In this document: positions 34,184 to 40,536 of the stretch, in pieces
Numbering within the stretch: position 1 is the stretch's first letter
Layout of the letters: each line of letters begins with the position of its first letter
Assembly: GCF_003853415.1 (NCBI RefSeq)
Contig: NZ_QTPP01000060.1
Coordinates: 1-40,536 of the forward strand
Length of the DNA: 40,536 nt
Direction of reading: 5' to 3'
From: Burkholderia sp. Bp9142
Lineage (GTDB): Bacteria; Pseudomonadota; Gammaproteobacteria; Burkholderiales; Burkholderiaceae
The notes under the pieces: generated by a model
Databases searched by the model: none
What the model was told of the DNA's origin: nothing
Seen by the model: only the letters and a program-made list of their open reading frames with translations
Made by a program: the position numbers and the translations under genes

Positions 34184-34435
34184 TTAATCGGTTTTGCTGC
34201 CAGCAGTGACGAAGTGCTGCTTGAAGAGACGTTCGGATTCGCGCAAACCGTCGTCAGTGAGGATCACCGATTTCGTCTTGTTGACGGGATCGCCGATGAG
34301 GCCGCGCTCATGGAGTCGGTTGAGTGCGTCCCAATCGAAGCTCTTCCAGCCGCGGTTGTGGTCATGCAAGGTCAAATAGAGGAGCGCGAGGACGGCGTCG
34401 TCAATCGCAGCTGTGTCGATGTTCATGGCGTTCAT
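34184..34435 (-). CDS. DUF6429-family protein inside the IS630 element
   Basis: A small protein of about 83 residues from the ATG at 34435 (or 34426, both in frame). It starts MNAMNIDTAAIDDAVLALLY and contains RGWKSFDWDALNRLHERGLI and a GLRESERLFKQHF tail. I recognise it as the DUF6429 type that often accompanies IS630 transposases. It lies right after the transposase stop, within the inverted repeats, and so travels with the element. No function is known; its shape suggests a small winged-helix-like protein. Confidence 0.72.
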   Translation of the reverse strand: MNAMNIDTAAIDDAVLALLYLTLHDHNRGWKSFDWDALNRLHERGLIGDPVNKTKSVILTDDGLRESERLFKQHFVTAGSKTD

Positions 34436-34446
34436 CTCGATATCGT

Positions 34447-35541
34447 TTAGACCCGTGCGCAAAACCGTTCGAGGCTCGCGAGAATTTCATCGGCCGACTT
34501 GCTCCAGGCGAACGGCCGAGGATTCGCGTTATAGACGTCGAGGTAATGCCGGATCGCCTCTTCAAGTTGCCGTGTCGAGCGATGCGTGCCACGTCGAATG
34601 TACTTCTCGGTCAGCGTGGCAAACCAACGTTCCACTTGATTGAGCCACGATGCGGACGTTGGGGTGAAGTGAACCTGGAAGCGCGGATGTCGAGCGAACC
34701 AGTTTTTGATCGAAGGCGTCTTATGCGTGCCGTAGTTATCCATCACCAGATGAACCTCCAGATCAGCCGGCACGTTGGCATCTATCGTGCGCAGGAACTG
34801 CAGGAATTCGCTGCTGCGATGGCGACGGTGCAATTCTCCGATGACCTCCCCAGTGGCAATGTCCAGCGCGGCAAACAATGTGGTGGTGCCGTGGCGCATG
34901 TAGTCGTGAGTGCGACGCTCAGGAATGCTGGGCGCCAGCGGCAGTATGGGCTGCGTACGGTCCAACGCCTGGATCTGGCTCTTCTCGTCGACACACAGCA
35001 CCATCGCCTTGAGTGGCGGATCGAGGTACAAGCCGACGATGTCGCGAACCTTGTCGACGAACAGCGGATCGCTCGAGAGTTTGAAGGTTTCTTGCCGATG
35101 CGGCTGCAGGCCGAAGGCTCGCCAGATTCGCGACACTGCAGTCTGCGAAAGGCTCATCTCCCGTGCCATCGTGCGCGTACTCCAGTGTGTCGCGCCCTTG
35201 GGTACGGACTCCAACGTCTTCGCAATCACGGCATCGACACGTGCGTCGTCGATCGATCTGGGCGCACCAGGACGCGGCGCGTCGAGCAGACCGTCCAGCC
35301 GATGCATCACGTAGCGCCAACGCCACTTCGGGACAGTTTGTTGCGTGACCCGCAGTTTCGCCGCGACCGTCTTGTTGTCGATGCCCTCGGCGCAGGCCAG
35401 CACGATCCGCGCTCGCAACGCCAACGCCTGCGCCGTCTTACGCCGCATCGTCAGGGCCGTGAGTTGATCGCGCTCCGATTCGCTCAACACAAGTTCCGCC
35501 TTCGGTCGTCCGCCCATCGCCGCCTCGTTGTGTTTGTGCAT
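34447..35541 (-). CDS. IS630-family transposase
   Basis: A 364-residue DDE transposase. The N-terminal HTH region is about 25-145 (VAAKLRVTQQTVPKWRWRY, then a second HTH near LSQTAVSRIWRAFG). The catalytic triad fits Asp185 (CVDEKSQIQ), Asp268 (VMDNYGTHK) and Glu304 (SASWLNQVERWF). All are intact and the frame is unbroken, so the element may still move. A second in-frame ATG (MGGRPKAEL) lies eight codons downstream and could be the true start. Confidence 0.93.
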   Translation of the reverse strand: MHKHNEAAMGGRPKAELVLSESERDQLTALTMRRKTAQALALRARIVLACAEGIDNKTVAAKLRVTQQTVPKWRWRYVMHRLDGLLDAPRPGAPRSIDDARVDAVIAKTLESVPKGATHWSTRTMAREMSLSQTAVSRIWRAFGLQPHRQETFKLSSDPLFVDKVRDIVGLYLDPPLKAMVLCVDEKSQIQALDRTQPILPLAPSIPERRTHDYMRHGTTTLFAALDIATGEVIGELHRRHRSSEFLQFLRTIDANVPADLEVHLVMDNYGTHKTPSIKNWFARHPRFQVHFTPTSASWLNQVERWFATLTEKYIRRGTHRSTRQLEEAIRHYLDVYNANPRPFAWSKSADEILASLERFCARV

Positions 35542-35650
35542 TCACCAAACACTACTACAGGCAGCAATTTATTCAATGAATTTCTAACTCACGACACTGA
35601 CTGTTGAAATCGGGAGCAGTTAAACGAGCGTTAACGTTTTCCCAGACTAA

Positions 35651-35866
35651 TCAAGCGGTTGCCGATAGTACGAAAACCGATATGCTTCGATTCCGCTTCA
35701 ATTTCACAATTGAATCCAGTTGGATCAGGATTTCTGCAAGCGATGGGAAAGCGGAGCGCCTGACCCGGTCATAAAAATTGTGATGAATGACGAACGTTTC
35801 GACGCACGTGAAGATTGCAAGAATGGTAGAGATTGGACGAGCTTGGAAACCAAGCAGAAACGTCAA
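35651..35866 (-). pseudogene. DoxX gene relic
   Basis: The minus-strand frame reads LLGFQARPISTILAIFTCVETFVIHHNF, which aligns with residues about 62-90 of the intact DoxX protein at 32654-33046 (LLGFQARPVAAVLAIFTVAAAFVFHHNF). The first half of the gene is missing and the C-terminal part after HHNFYDR no longer matches well. It is therefore a fragment left from a duplicated DoxX gene. It lies 50 bases beyond the IS630 element, which may have helped disrupt it. Confidence 0.75.
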
Positions 35867-35991
35867 TCAGCCAAAATAAAAAAATGCTATTCAGAGATAC
35901 CGGTTCGAAGGAACACGGTGTTCGGCACTCACTTGAGCATCACTTTTCCCGGGGCTGCTCTGTCGCGCGAGGATTACCAGTTCCCACTTTC

Positions 35992-36450
35992 TCAGAACAT
36001 ATCGTTTTGATTGGCACGTGGGATAGCAGCTCCGACCCAGGGAGCCGAATTCTTCGCGTCGCCGACCAATTGCAGGACGTCCCAGTGCTCGACGGCTTTC
36101 CCGTCGGCATCCATCCGGTAGATATCAACGCCAGCGACTCCGGTATCGTTCGGATCATCATTGAAGAGATTAAAGAAATTCACATGCGCCCAAACATAGT
36201 CGCCAGCAGCAACAATTCGGTGAACTACGACACGAGCGTTAAGACGCTCACGCGTCACCTGACCGAAATATTTTCCGAGTGCGTCCGCGCCATCGGGGAT
36301 TAGAGGATTGTGCTGAATATATTCCGGGCTGACGAGCTTGGCACTGGCCTCTTCTGATCTCTTTTGATTGATCATCAAATCGTAAAGCGCGAGGACGTTG
36401 TCCTTGTTTCGGACTGCACGACTATCACTAGTATCAACGAGCACGATCAT
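35992..36450 (-). CDS. NTF2-like / SnoaL-fold protein
   Basis: A 152-residue NTF2-like protein. SPEYIQHNPLIPDGADALGKYF and the C-terminal GKAVEHWDVLQLV are typical of the SnoaL-like group that includes small isomerases and uncharacterised stress proteins. AAAGGAAG precedes the ATG. It follows the SDR gene by 40 bases on the same strand. It is not closely similar to the NTF2-like protein at 2334. No reaction is assigned. Confidence 0.85.
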   Translation of the reverse strand: MIVLVDTSDSRAVRNKDNVLALYDLMINQKRSEEASAKLVSPEYIQHNPLIPDGADALGKYFGQVTRERLNARVVVHRIVAAGDYVWAHVNFFNLFNDDPNDTGVAGVDIYRMDADGKAVEHWDVLQLVGDAKNSAPWVGAAIPRANQNDMF

Positions 36451-36490
36451 GGGACTTCCTTTCTACGAAATTTGAGTGAATCAAATGCCT

Positions 36491-37360
36491 TTAGCCTAGG
36501 CCGACGATCCGAAGGCGAAGGTCGTCGAGTTCACTGTCGGGCTTCTCCCGTACAATACGGAGCATCTCTTCTGCATCCGAGCCCACCGGCGCTCGGCTCG
36601 GCGCAGGAACCGCTTCCGCCAATTCAATCACGCGCGTGGCGGCGATGACGGAATCCAGCCCCGCGCTCTGCATATTGTTAAGAGTGGAAGCAAAGGTACG
36701 GAACGCATCTTCATACAACAGGCGTTGCTCAAGGGTCATCGCGTCGGCAATGCGCGTAAGAGCCGTTGCCGTTTTCGCGGGGCCGCCGGTCTTCATATTT
36801 CCCGCGACAGCAATCACTACGTCAATGCCAAAGCGTTTGAGCTCGGCACGATAGACGTCAGCAAATACTTCCATAGCCGCCTTCGACGCGCCCGATGGCC
36901 CGTTAAAAGGAAGGGGCATGCTCGCTGTCCACGTGCTAACTTGAACTATACGGCCTCGAGCCGTCCTGAGCGCCGGCAGGAACGCGTTGATCACGGACAA
37001 TGCACCGAACACGTTGACGTCAAATTCGCGCCGAATAGAATCAAGCGGAAGCACCTCAATCGGCCCGGGAGTCAAGATTCCTGCGTTGTTGATCAGGAGA
37101 CCGAGGCCTGCCTCACCAAGCGCATCGGAAACGACACCGGCCCAGCCATTTACGGCCTGTTCATTCGTCAAGTCGCAGATGGTCAGGTCGACACGTCCGC
37201 CAGAGACGTCCTTTAACTCCTGGACTTCCGCGGCGGATAGCGCAGTCCCGTAGACAACATAACCCTTGGCGGCGAAGCCAAGCGCGATGTCTCGGCCAAG
37301 ACCGCTGCCTGCCCCAGTGATTGCGACGGATTGACGAGAACGTTCGGAATCAGACCGCAT
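36491..37360 (-). CDS. SDR-family protein with Ser in place of the catalytic Tyr
   Basis: A 289-residue SDR-fold protein. GAGSGLG at 16-22 and NNAG at 91-94 show a working cofactor site, and Ser142 (QVSTW) is in place. The active-site segment reads FNGPSGASKAA, so the position of the catalytic Tyr is Ser156 (codon TCG) while Lys160 is kept. Oxidoreductase activity by the usual mechanism is doubtful. AGGAG lies 7 bases before the ATG at 37360. It is divergent from the LysR gene at 37490, its probable regulator, and is followed by the NTF2-like gene. Confidence 0.88.
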   Translation of the reverse strand: MRSDSERSRQSVAITGAGSGLGRDIALGFAAKGYVVYGTALSAAEVQELKDVSGGRVDLTICDLTNEQAVNGWAGVVSDALGEAGLGLLINNAGILTPGPIEVLPLDSIRREFDVNVFGALSVINAFLPALRTARGRIVQVSTWTASMPLPFNGPSGASKAAMEVFADVYRAELKRFGIDVVIAVAGNMKTGGPAKTATALTRIADAMTLEQRLLYEDAFRTFASTLNNMQSAGLDSVIAATRVIELAEAVPAPSRAPVGSDAEEMLRIVREKPDSELDDLRLRIVGLG

Positions 37361-37489
37361 CGGTTTGCTCCTATTCGACAAGTGAATTTTGCAGTTTCAA
37401 GTCGCCCTCGATCACTAACCATAACGTCGGTCAGTTGGCTACACTAGCCTCAAATCGTGACACGCGGTGTCGCACAATGAGGAACGTTC

Positions 37490-38353
37490 ATGGATATCGA
37501 AGATCTGCAGACGTTTGTCGAGGTGGCAAATGCAGGCGGCGTATCGGCAGCCGCCCGCAGGCTTGGCGTCTCCAAGTCAATCGTCAGCCGGCGCTTGCTG
37601 AGGTTGGAAGAGGAACTCGGTCTTCAGCTTCTCGCCAGATCAACCCGCGGTGCTGTCCTCACCGAGGCAGGCGCCACATTCCGGGAGCATGCGGCAAGAG
37701 CGTGCTCGGAGATGGACATAGCGCGCGAAGCGATTCTGTCCGCGGGAGATGTTCGAGGTTTGCTGAGGGTCGCTGCCCCCCTGTCCCTTGGACCAACGCA
37801 TCTTGCTCCGGTATTTTCGGAGCTGGCACGCAGGTACCCTCTCCTCCACGTGCATACAAGCTATAGCGATCGTTTCGTCGATATCGTAACGGAAGGTTTC
37901 GACTGTGCCGTACGAGTTGGCTATCTACGAGACTCCAACCTGATCGCCCGCCGGGTTGCATCTATTCGAGGGAAGGTCGTCGCAAGTCCAACCTACATAC
38001 AGGAGCACGGCGCACCTGAAACGCCAGACGAACTCACTCGGCATCAAGCGCTACTGCAAGGCACGGAAAGCTGGCGCTTGATGGACGGCAACAAAACCAT
38101 CACCGTGCACCCACAGGGTCGCTTCAAGGCCGATAACGGCGCGGCCCTGGCCGCAGCGGCTGTCGCGGGCCTGGGAATAGCGGCCCTCCCGGACTTCCTT
38201 ATCGACCGCCCAATTGCGTCGGGTGCGCTGATTCCCGTCATGACACGCTATCTGCTTCCAGAGGGCGGAATGTACGTCGTCCGGCCTCGCACCCCACACC
38301 TTGCGCGAAAGATTCGTTGCCTGATCGATATCCTGCTCGAGCATTTCGGATAG
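37490..38353 (+). CDS. LysR-family regulator (copy 2 of a paralogous pair)
   Basis: A 287-residue LysR regulator with HTH GGVSAAARRLGVSKSIVSRRL and ligand-domain segments SYSDRFVDIVTEGFDCAVRVG and GLGIAALPDFLI, almost the same as in the regulator at 33233-34120. GAGGAA precedes the ATG. The divergent gap to the SDR gene is 129 bases and holds a small dyad, GACAC at 37459-37463 and GTGTC at 37467-37471, close to the LysR start. It probably controls the SDR-NTF2 pair. Confidence 0.93.
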   Translation: MDIEDLQTFVEVANAGGVSAAARRLGVSKSIVSRRLLRLEEELGLQLLARSTRGAVLTEAGATFREHAARACSEMDIAREAILSAGDVRGLLRVAAPLSLGPTHLAPVFSELARRYPLLHVHTSYSDRFVDIVTEGFDCAVRVGYLRDSNLIARRVASIRGKVVASPTYIQEHGAPETPDELTRHQALLQGTESWRLMDGNKTITVHPQGRFKADNGAALAAAAVAGLGIAALPDFLIDRPIASGALIPVMTRYLLPEGGMYVVRPRTPHLARKIRCLIDILLEHFG

Positions 38354-38472
38354 CTGTATTCAGTTGAGATTTCCACCTGAGACCAGGACAGGAGTTGGGC
38401 TGGTCTCACATCGTCGCCTGCGACATCGCGCGTTCATGGAACGTAGTTGTCCTGCGCTTACCGGCCAAGTGA

Positions 38473-39125
38473 TCACCCAGGGACATGGACAGTAATCCAC
38501 GCCGCCAAGTGTTCGGCGAATCCCTCCGCCGCCGGTGAACTGAGCCGCCGCGCCGGTCGATACAACCATACCTGACGGACAATCTCCGGCTCAATGATAT
38601 GGCGCATGACCAACCCGAAGGATTTGGCTAGCGGTTCCACATATGCGGGCGACAAAGTGGCCGCCAACCCAACCGAAGCTATTCCCAATGCGGTGGAAAT
38701 ATTCTCCACAACGTCGATCGGGGCAATCTTTTCCGACTCGGGCAAGGCCGCGTGCATGCGGGAAACATTGTGTTCGTGGTCTCTGCCAGCTGCCACCAAC
38801 GCGTGACCGCGCAGATCCTGCCAATTCACCCGAGAAACGTCCGCCAGCGGATGGTTCGGCGCGCACCACAACACCCACGGGCTATCAAACAACACCGAAC
38901 CATCCACGTCCCCGTCGCACGTGCGATTGGGACCAACGGCCAAATCGACATCGCCGTCCGCGACCGCTTCCACCAGCCGATCGACGGGACAATCGCGGAT
39001 TCGGATCACCACGTGCGGCTGAATCTCCGCATAGGCACGGATTGCCTTCGGCAACAAGCAACTGGCCACCACCATCAGTGCAGCGATACGCACTATGCCG
39101 ATCGCGCGCGCTTTAACATCAGCAG
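38473..39125 (-). pseudogene. LysR-family regulator lacking its DNA-binding domain, cut at an IS3 end
   Basis: The frame starts in mid-gene at the IS3-family terminal repeat and reads ADVKARAIGIVRIAALMVVA, the usual junction between the linker helix and the ligand domain. The ligand domain continues to the natural stop (HLAAWITVHVPG). The whole N-terminal HTH, about 90 residues, is absent. I found no matching HTH on the other side of the element, so insertion was followed by loss or rearrangement. A GTG at 39093 could start translation of a free ligand domain, but no ribosome-binding site supports it. Confidence 0.82.
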
Positions 39126-39195
39126 TGAGCTTCCCCTGAAATTTCGCCTTCCAAGAGGTCGTGTATAAACTCGACGGAAAGGAAGGAGATCAGGC

Positions 39196-39489
39196 ATGTT
39201 CAAGGTACCGAAACAGGTGTACACGGCGGAGTTCAAGCTGGCCGCCGTACAGCGGGTCAAGGATGGCCAGGGCGTGGGCGTAGTGGCCCGGGAGCTGGGC
39301 ATCTCTGAGCAGACGCTTCGCAATTGGGTAAAGGCCGAGGCGTCGGGCAAGCTCAACAGCGCCGGAGCGAAGCCAGTCACGCCGGAGCAAATGGAGCTTT
39401 CGCGGCTGCGAGCGGAGAACAAGCGCCTGCAGATGGAGCTTGAGATCGCAAAAAAGGCGGCAGCATACTTCGCGAAGGACCTGCTGTGA
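39196..39489 (+). CDS. IS3-family transposase OrfA
   Basis: A 97-residue HTH protein. The YTAEFKLAAVQRVKDGQGVG and ARELGISEQTLRNWVKA segments form the DNA-binding domain, and the C-terminal leucine-zipper helix (LSRLRAENKRLQMELEIAKK) follows. The heptamer AAAAAAG at 39450-39456 is the usual slippery site for the -1 frameshift that makes the OrfAB transposase, and OrfB lies in the -1 frame. GGAAGGAG precedes the ATG. Since OrfB is broken, only OrfA, which acts as a regulator, could function. Confidence 0.92.
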   Translation: MFKVPKQVYTAEFKLAAVQRVKDGQGVGVVARELGISEQTLRNWVKAEASGKLNSAGAKPVTPEQMELSRLRAENKRLQMELEIAKKAAAYFAKDLL

Positions 39490-40028
39490 GGTATGCCTGG
39501 ATCGACCGGCAGGTCGGGCAGTATCCGCCGTCGTCGCTGTGCTGGGTGCTGTCGGTCAGCGTGAATGGCTATCGCGCGTGGAAGCGCGGCGGTACGCCGG
39601 AACGAACGCGGCTGACGGACACGCAATTGCTGACGATGATTCGGACGGTGCACGCCGAGGCCAAGGGTGCATACGCCGAACGACGAACCAAGGAAGGCAT
39701 GTCAAACAAGGAGATTCACCGCTGCCTGAAGCGCTATATCGTCAGGGAGCTGTACCCGCTCATTCTGGCCGACTTGGCCGATTCTGCCCGTGCTACTTGA
39801 CATAGGAGCGTCAATGCCCCTACGGAAAGCTTCTTCAACAGCTTGAAGAACGAACGGGTTCACGCCACGCGCTACCAGACGCACTAGGACGCGAAGGCCG
39901 ATCTGTTCGAATACATCGAAGTGTTTTACAACCGCAGTCGTCGTCATTCGTCGCTCGGCTTTGTTTCTCCGGAGCGGTTCCTTCGGGACTGGATCAAAGC
40001 TCAGCAGACCAAGGACGCCGCTGCATAA
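39486..40028 (+). pseudogene. IS3-family transposase OrfB, deleted and interrupted
   Basis: The frame begins with RYAWIDRQVGQYPPSSLCWV and runs through GAYAERRTKEG, where the rest of the HTH and the first two catalytic Asp residues should follow. Instead there is an unrelated stretch and a TGA at 39798. The same frame resumes with NAPTESFFNSLKNERVHATR, meets a TAG at 39885-39887, then continues LFEYIEVFYNRSRRHSSLGF to the true stop. So the core of the rve domain is deleted and only the third acidic residue remains. The protein cannot be active. Confidence 0.85.
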
Positions 40029-40067
40029 CTCGGGACCATTGGAAGGCGAAAAACCGAGGGAAGCTCA

Positions 40068-40536
40068 CTGTTCCAAACGAAAAAACAGCCATTCCATCCC
40101 GCCGGTCCAGCCGAATAGCGGTGGATGAGCGACGCCGAATTGTTTGCATTTTGTTCCGTGGTGGCGATCGGAAATGCGGCGCTAAAGTCGATATAGCTGA
40201 CGGTTCGACCTCTTCCCATCCGACCAACCTCGTCACCATGATCGAGCAGTTGATGAAGCGAAGCCCCTTCGCGCGGATCGTCTTCGCCTATCCGGCTGCA
40301 AAGCGAATTGCATGAACCTCCGGCTCCATGCCCTTCGCACCAAGATCTATCCGATTATTCAGACAAGCTTCACGAGTGTTCATCAAATATCGACATATAG
40401 AAGAGTAGTTTTGCCAAAAATGCTATCGGCAGCATTCCTGCCATTTTTCGAGAAAAATAGGAGAATTGAAATGAACGCGTCCCACCCGTGAACGTGAGAG
40501 CAGAAGCAGGAGGTGGATCCTCGCGGGCCAACGGCA
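40068..40536. other. region right of the IS3 element, no recognisable gene
   Basis: Short frames on both strands match no family I recognise and none carries the LysR HTH missing from 38473-39125. An ATG near 40471 has AGGAG upstream but opens only six codons. The last 200 bases are more AT-rich and look like a promoter region for something beyond the window. Confidence 0.35.

Larger units (their letters stand above)
34155..35600 (-). mobile_element. IS630-family insertion sequence with accessory gene
   Basis: The ends are long imperfect inverted repeats. The left begins TCAGTGTTGTGAGTT at 34155. The right, read on the minus strand from 35600, begins TCAGTGTCGTGAGTT. Similarity continues for about 30 bases (AAATTC..TT.AAT). 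The element carries a DDE transposase and a DUF6429-type small gene. IS630 elements duplicate a TA; a TA is present at 34153-34154 on the left but no TA follows 35600, so one flank has probably been rearranged after insertion. Confidence 0.85.
39126..40067 (+). mobile_element. IS3-family element, internally deleted (942 bp)
   Basis: The left end TGAGCTTCCC (39126-39135) and right end GGGAAGCTCA (40058-40067) are perfect inverses. Similarity extends inward (TTTCGCCTTCCAA on both) and also 3 bases outward (CAG and CTG). OrfA is intact, but OrfB has lost most of its DDE domain, which explains the short length compared with the usual 1.2-1.4 kb. No target duplication is evident. The element cannot move on its own but might be mobilised in trans. 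Confidence 0.85.

Noticed and set aside
34324..35607. 427-codon plus-strand open frame
   Set aside because: Antisense to the IS630 transposase and crosses the IS end, so it cannot be an ancestral gene.
40068..40320. Displaced DNA-binding domain of the truncated LysR gene
   Set aside because: No frame on either strand gives a LysR helix-turn-helix in the right orientation.
1..40536. CRISPR array, tRNA, rRNA or prophage genes
   Set aside because: No regularly spaced direct repeats, no cloverleaf or rRNA-like sequence and no phage structural gene was seen.

Overview
The window looks like an accessory catabolic region from a GC-rich betaproteobacterium, most probably Burkholderiaceae (Burkholderia, Paraburkholderia, Pandoraea or Cupriavidus type). 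This rests on gene content, codon use and the IS110/IS1111, IS630 and IS3 elements; no rRNA or core gene fixes the taxon. No tRNA, rRNA or CRISPR array was found.

Layout. 1-1340: an IS1111-group element with subterminal inverted repeats and a structured non-coding segment beside its transposase. 1692-3605: TetR regulator, NTF2-like protein and OmpW-like porin. 4216-8850: SDR plus a three-subunit molybdenum hydroxylase (large, 2Fe-2S, FAD), with overlapping stop/start codons. 9181-10110: LysR regulator. 10594-14343: an aromatic-ring module (flavin monooxygenase, extradiol-type VOC dioxygenase, FAH-family hydrolase). 14753-15129: a broken TetR gene. 15475-18453: SDR, CYP199-like P450 and alpha/beta hydrolase. 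Divergent from these, on the plus strand, 18676-25010: 3-oxoadipate enol-lactonase-like hydrolase, BKACE (DUF849), acyl-CoA dehydrogenase, a C-C hydrolase resembling 2,6-dihydroxypseudooxynicotine hydrolase, CoxG, and a phthalate-dioxygenase-type reductase. 25489-29988 (minus): crotonase, 3-hydroxyacyl-CoA dehydrogenase, thiolase and acyl-CoA ligase. 30083-34120: NmrA, pirin, azoreductase and DoxX, divergent from a LysR gene. 34155-35600: IS630 element. 35651-38353: a relic DoxX, NTF2-like protein, SDR and a second paralogous LysR. 38473-40067: a LysR gene beheaded at an IS3-family element that is itself internally deleted.

How the genes may work together (inference). The region holds the parts needed to break down an aromatic compound that may be para-methoxylated and carry a side chain. 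The P450, with the reductase at 24063 as candidate electron donor, could O-demethylate an aromatic acid. The molybdenum hydroxylase could hydroxylate a ring or oxidise an aldehyde. The monooxygenase/dioxygenase/FAH trio could hydroxylate, open and hydrolyse the ring; its composition recalls the naringenin (fde) pathway of Herbaspirillum. The ligase, crotonase, dehydrogenase and thiolase could shorten the side chain. The lactonase-like hydrolase with BKACE could finish a beta-keto acid such as 3-oxoadipate without a CoA-transferase. The actual substrate cannot be read from the sequence.

The right third shows repeated rearrangement: a duplicated LysR/DoxX neighbourhood, three insertion sequences and several broken genes.
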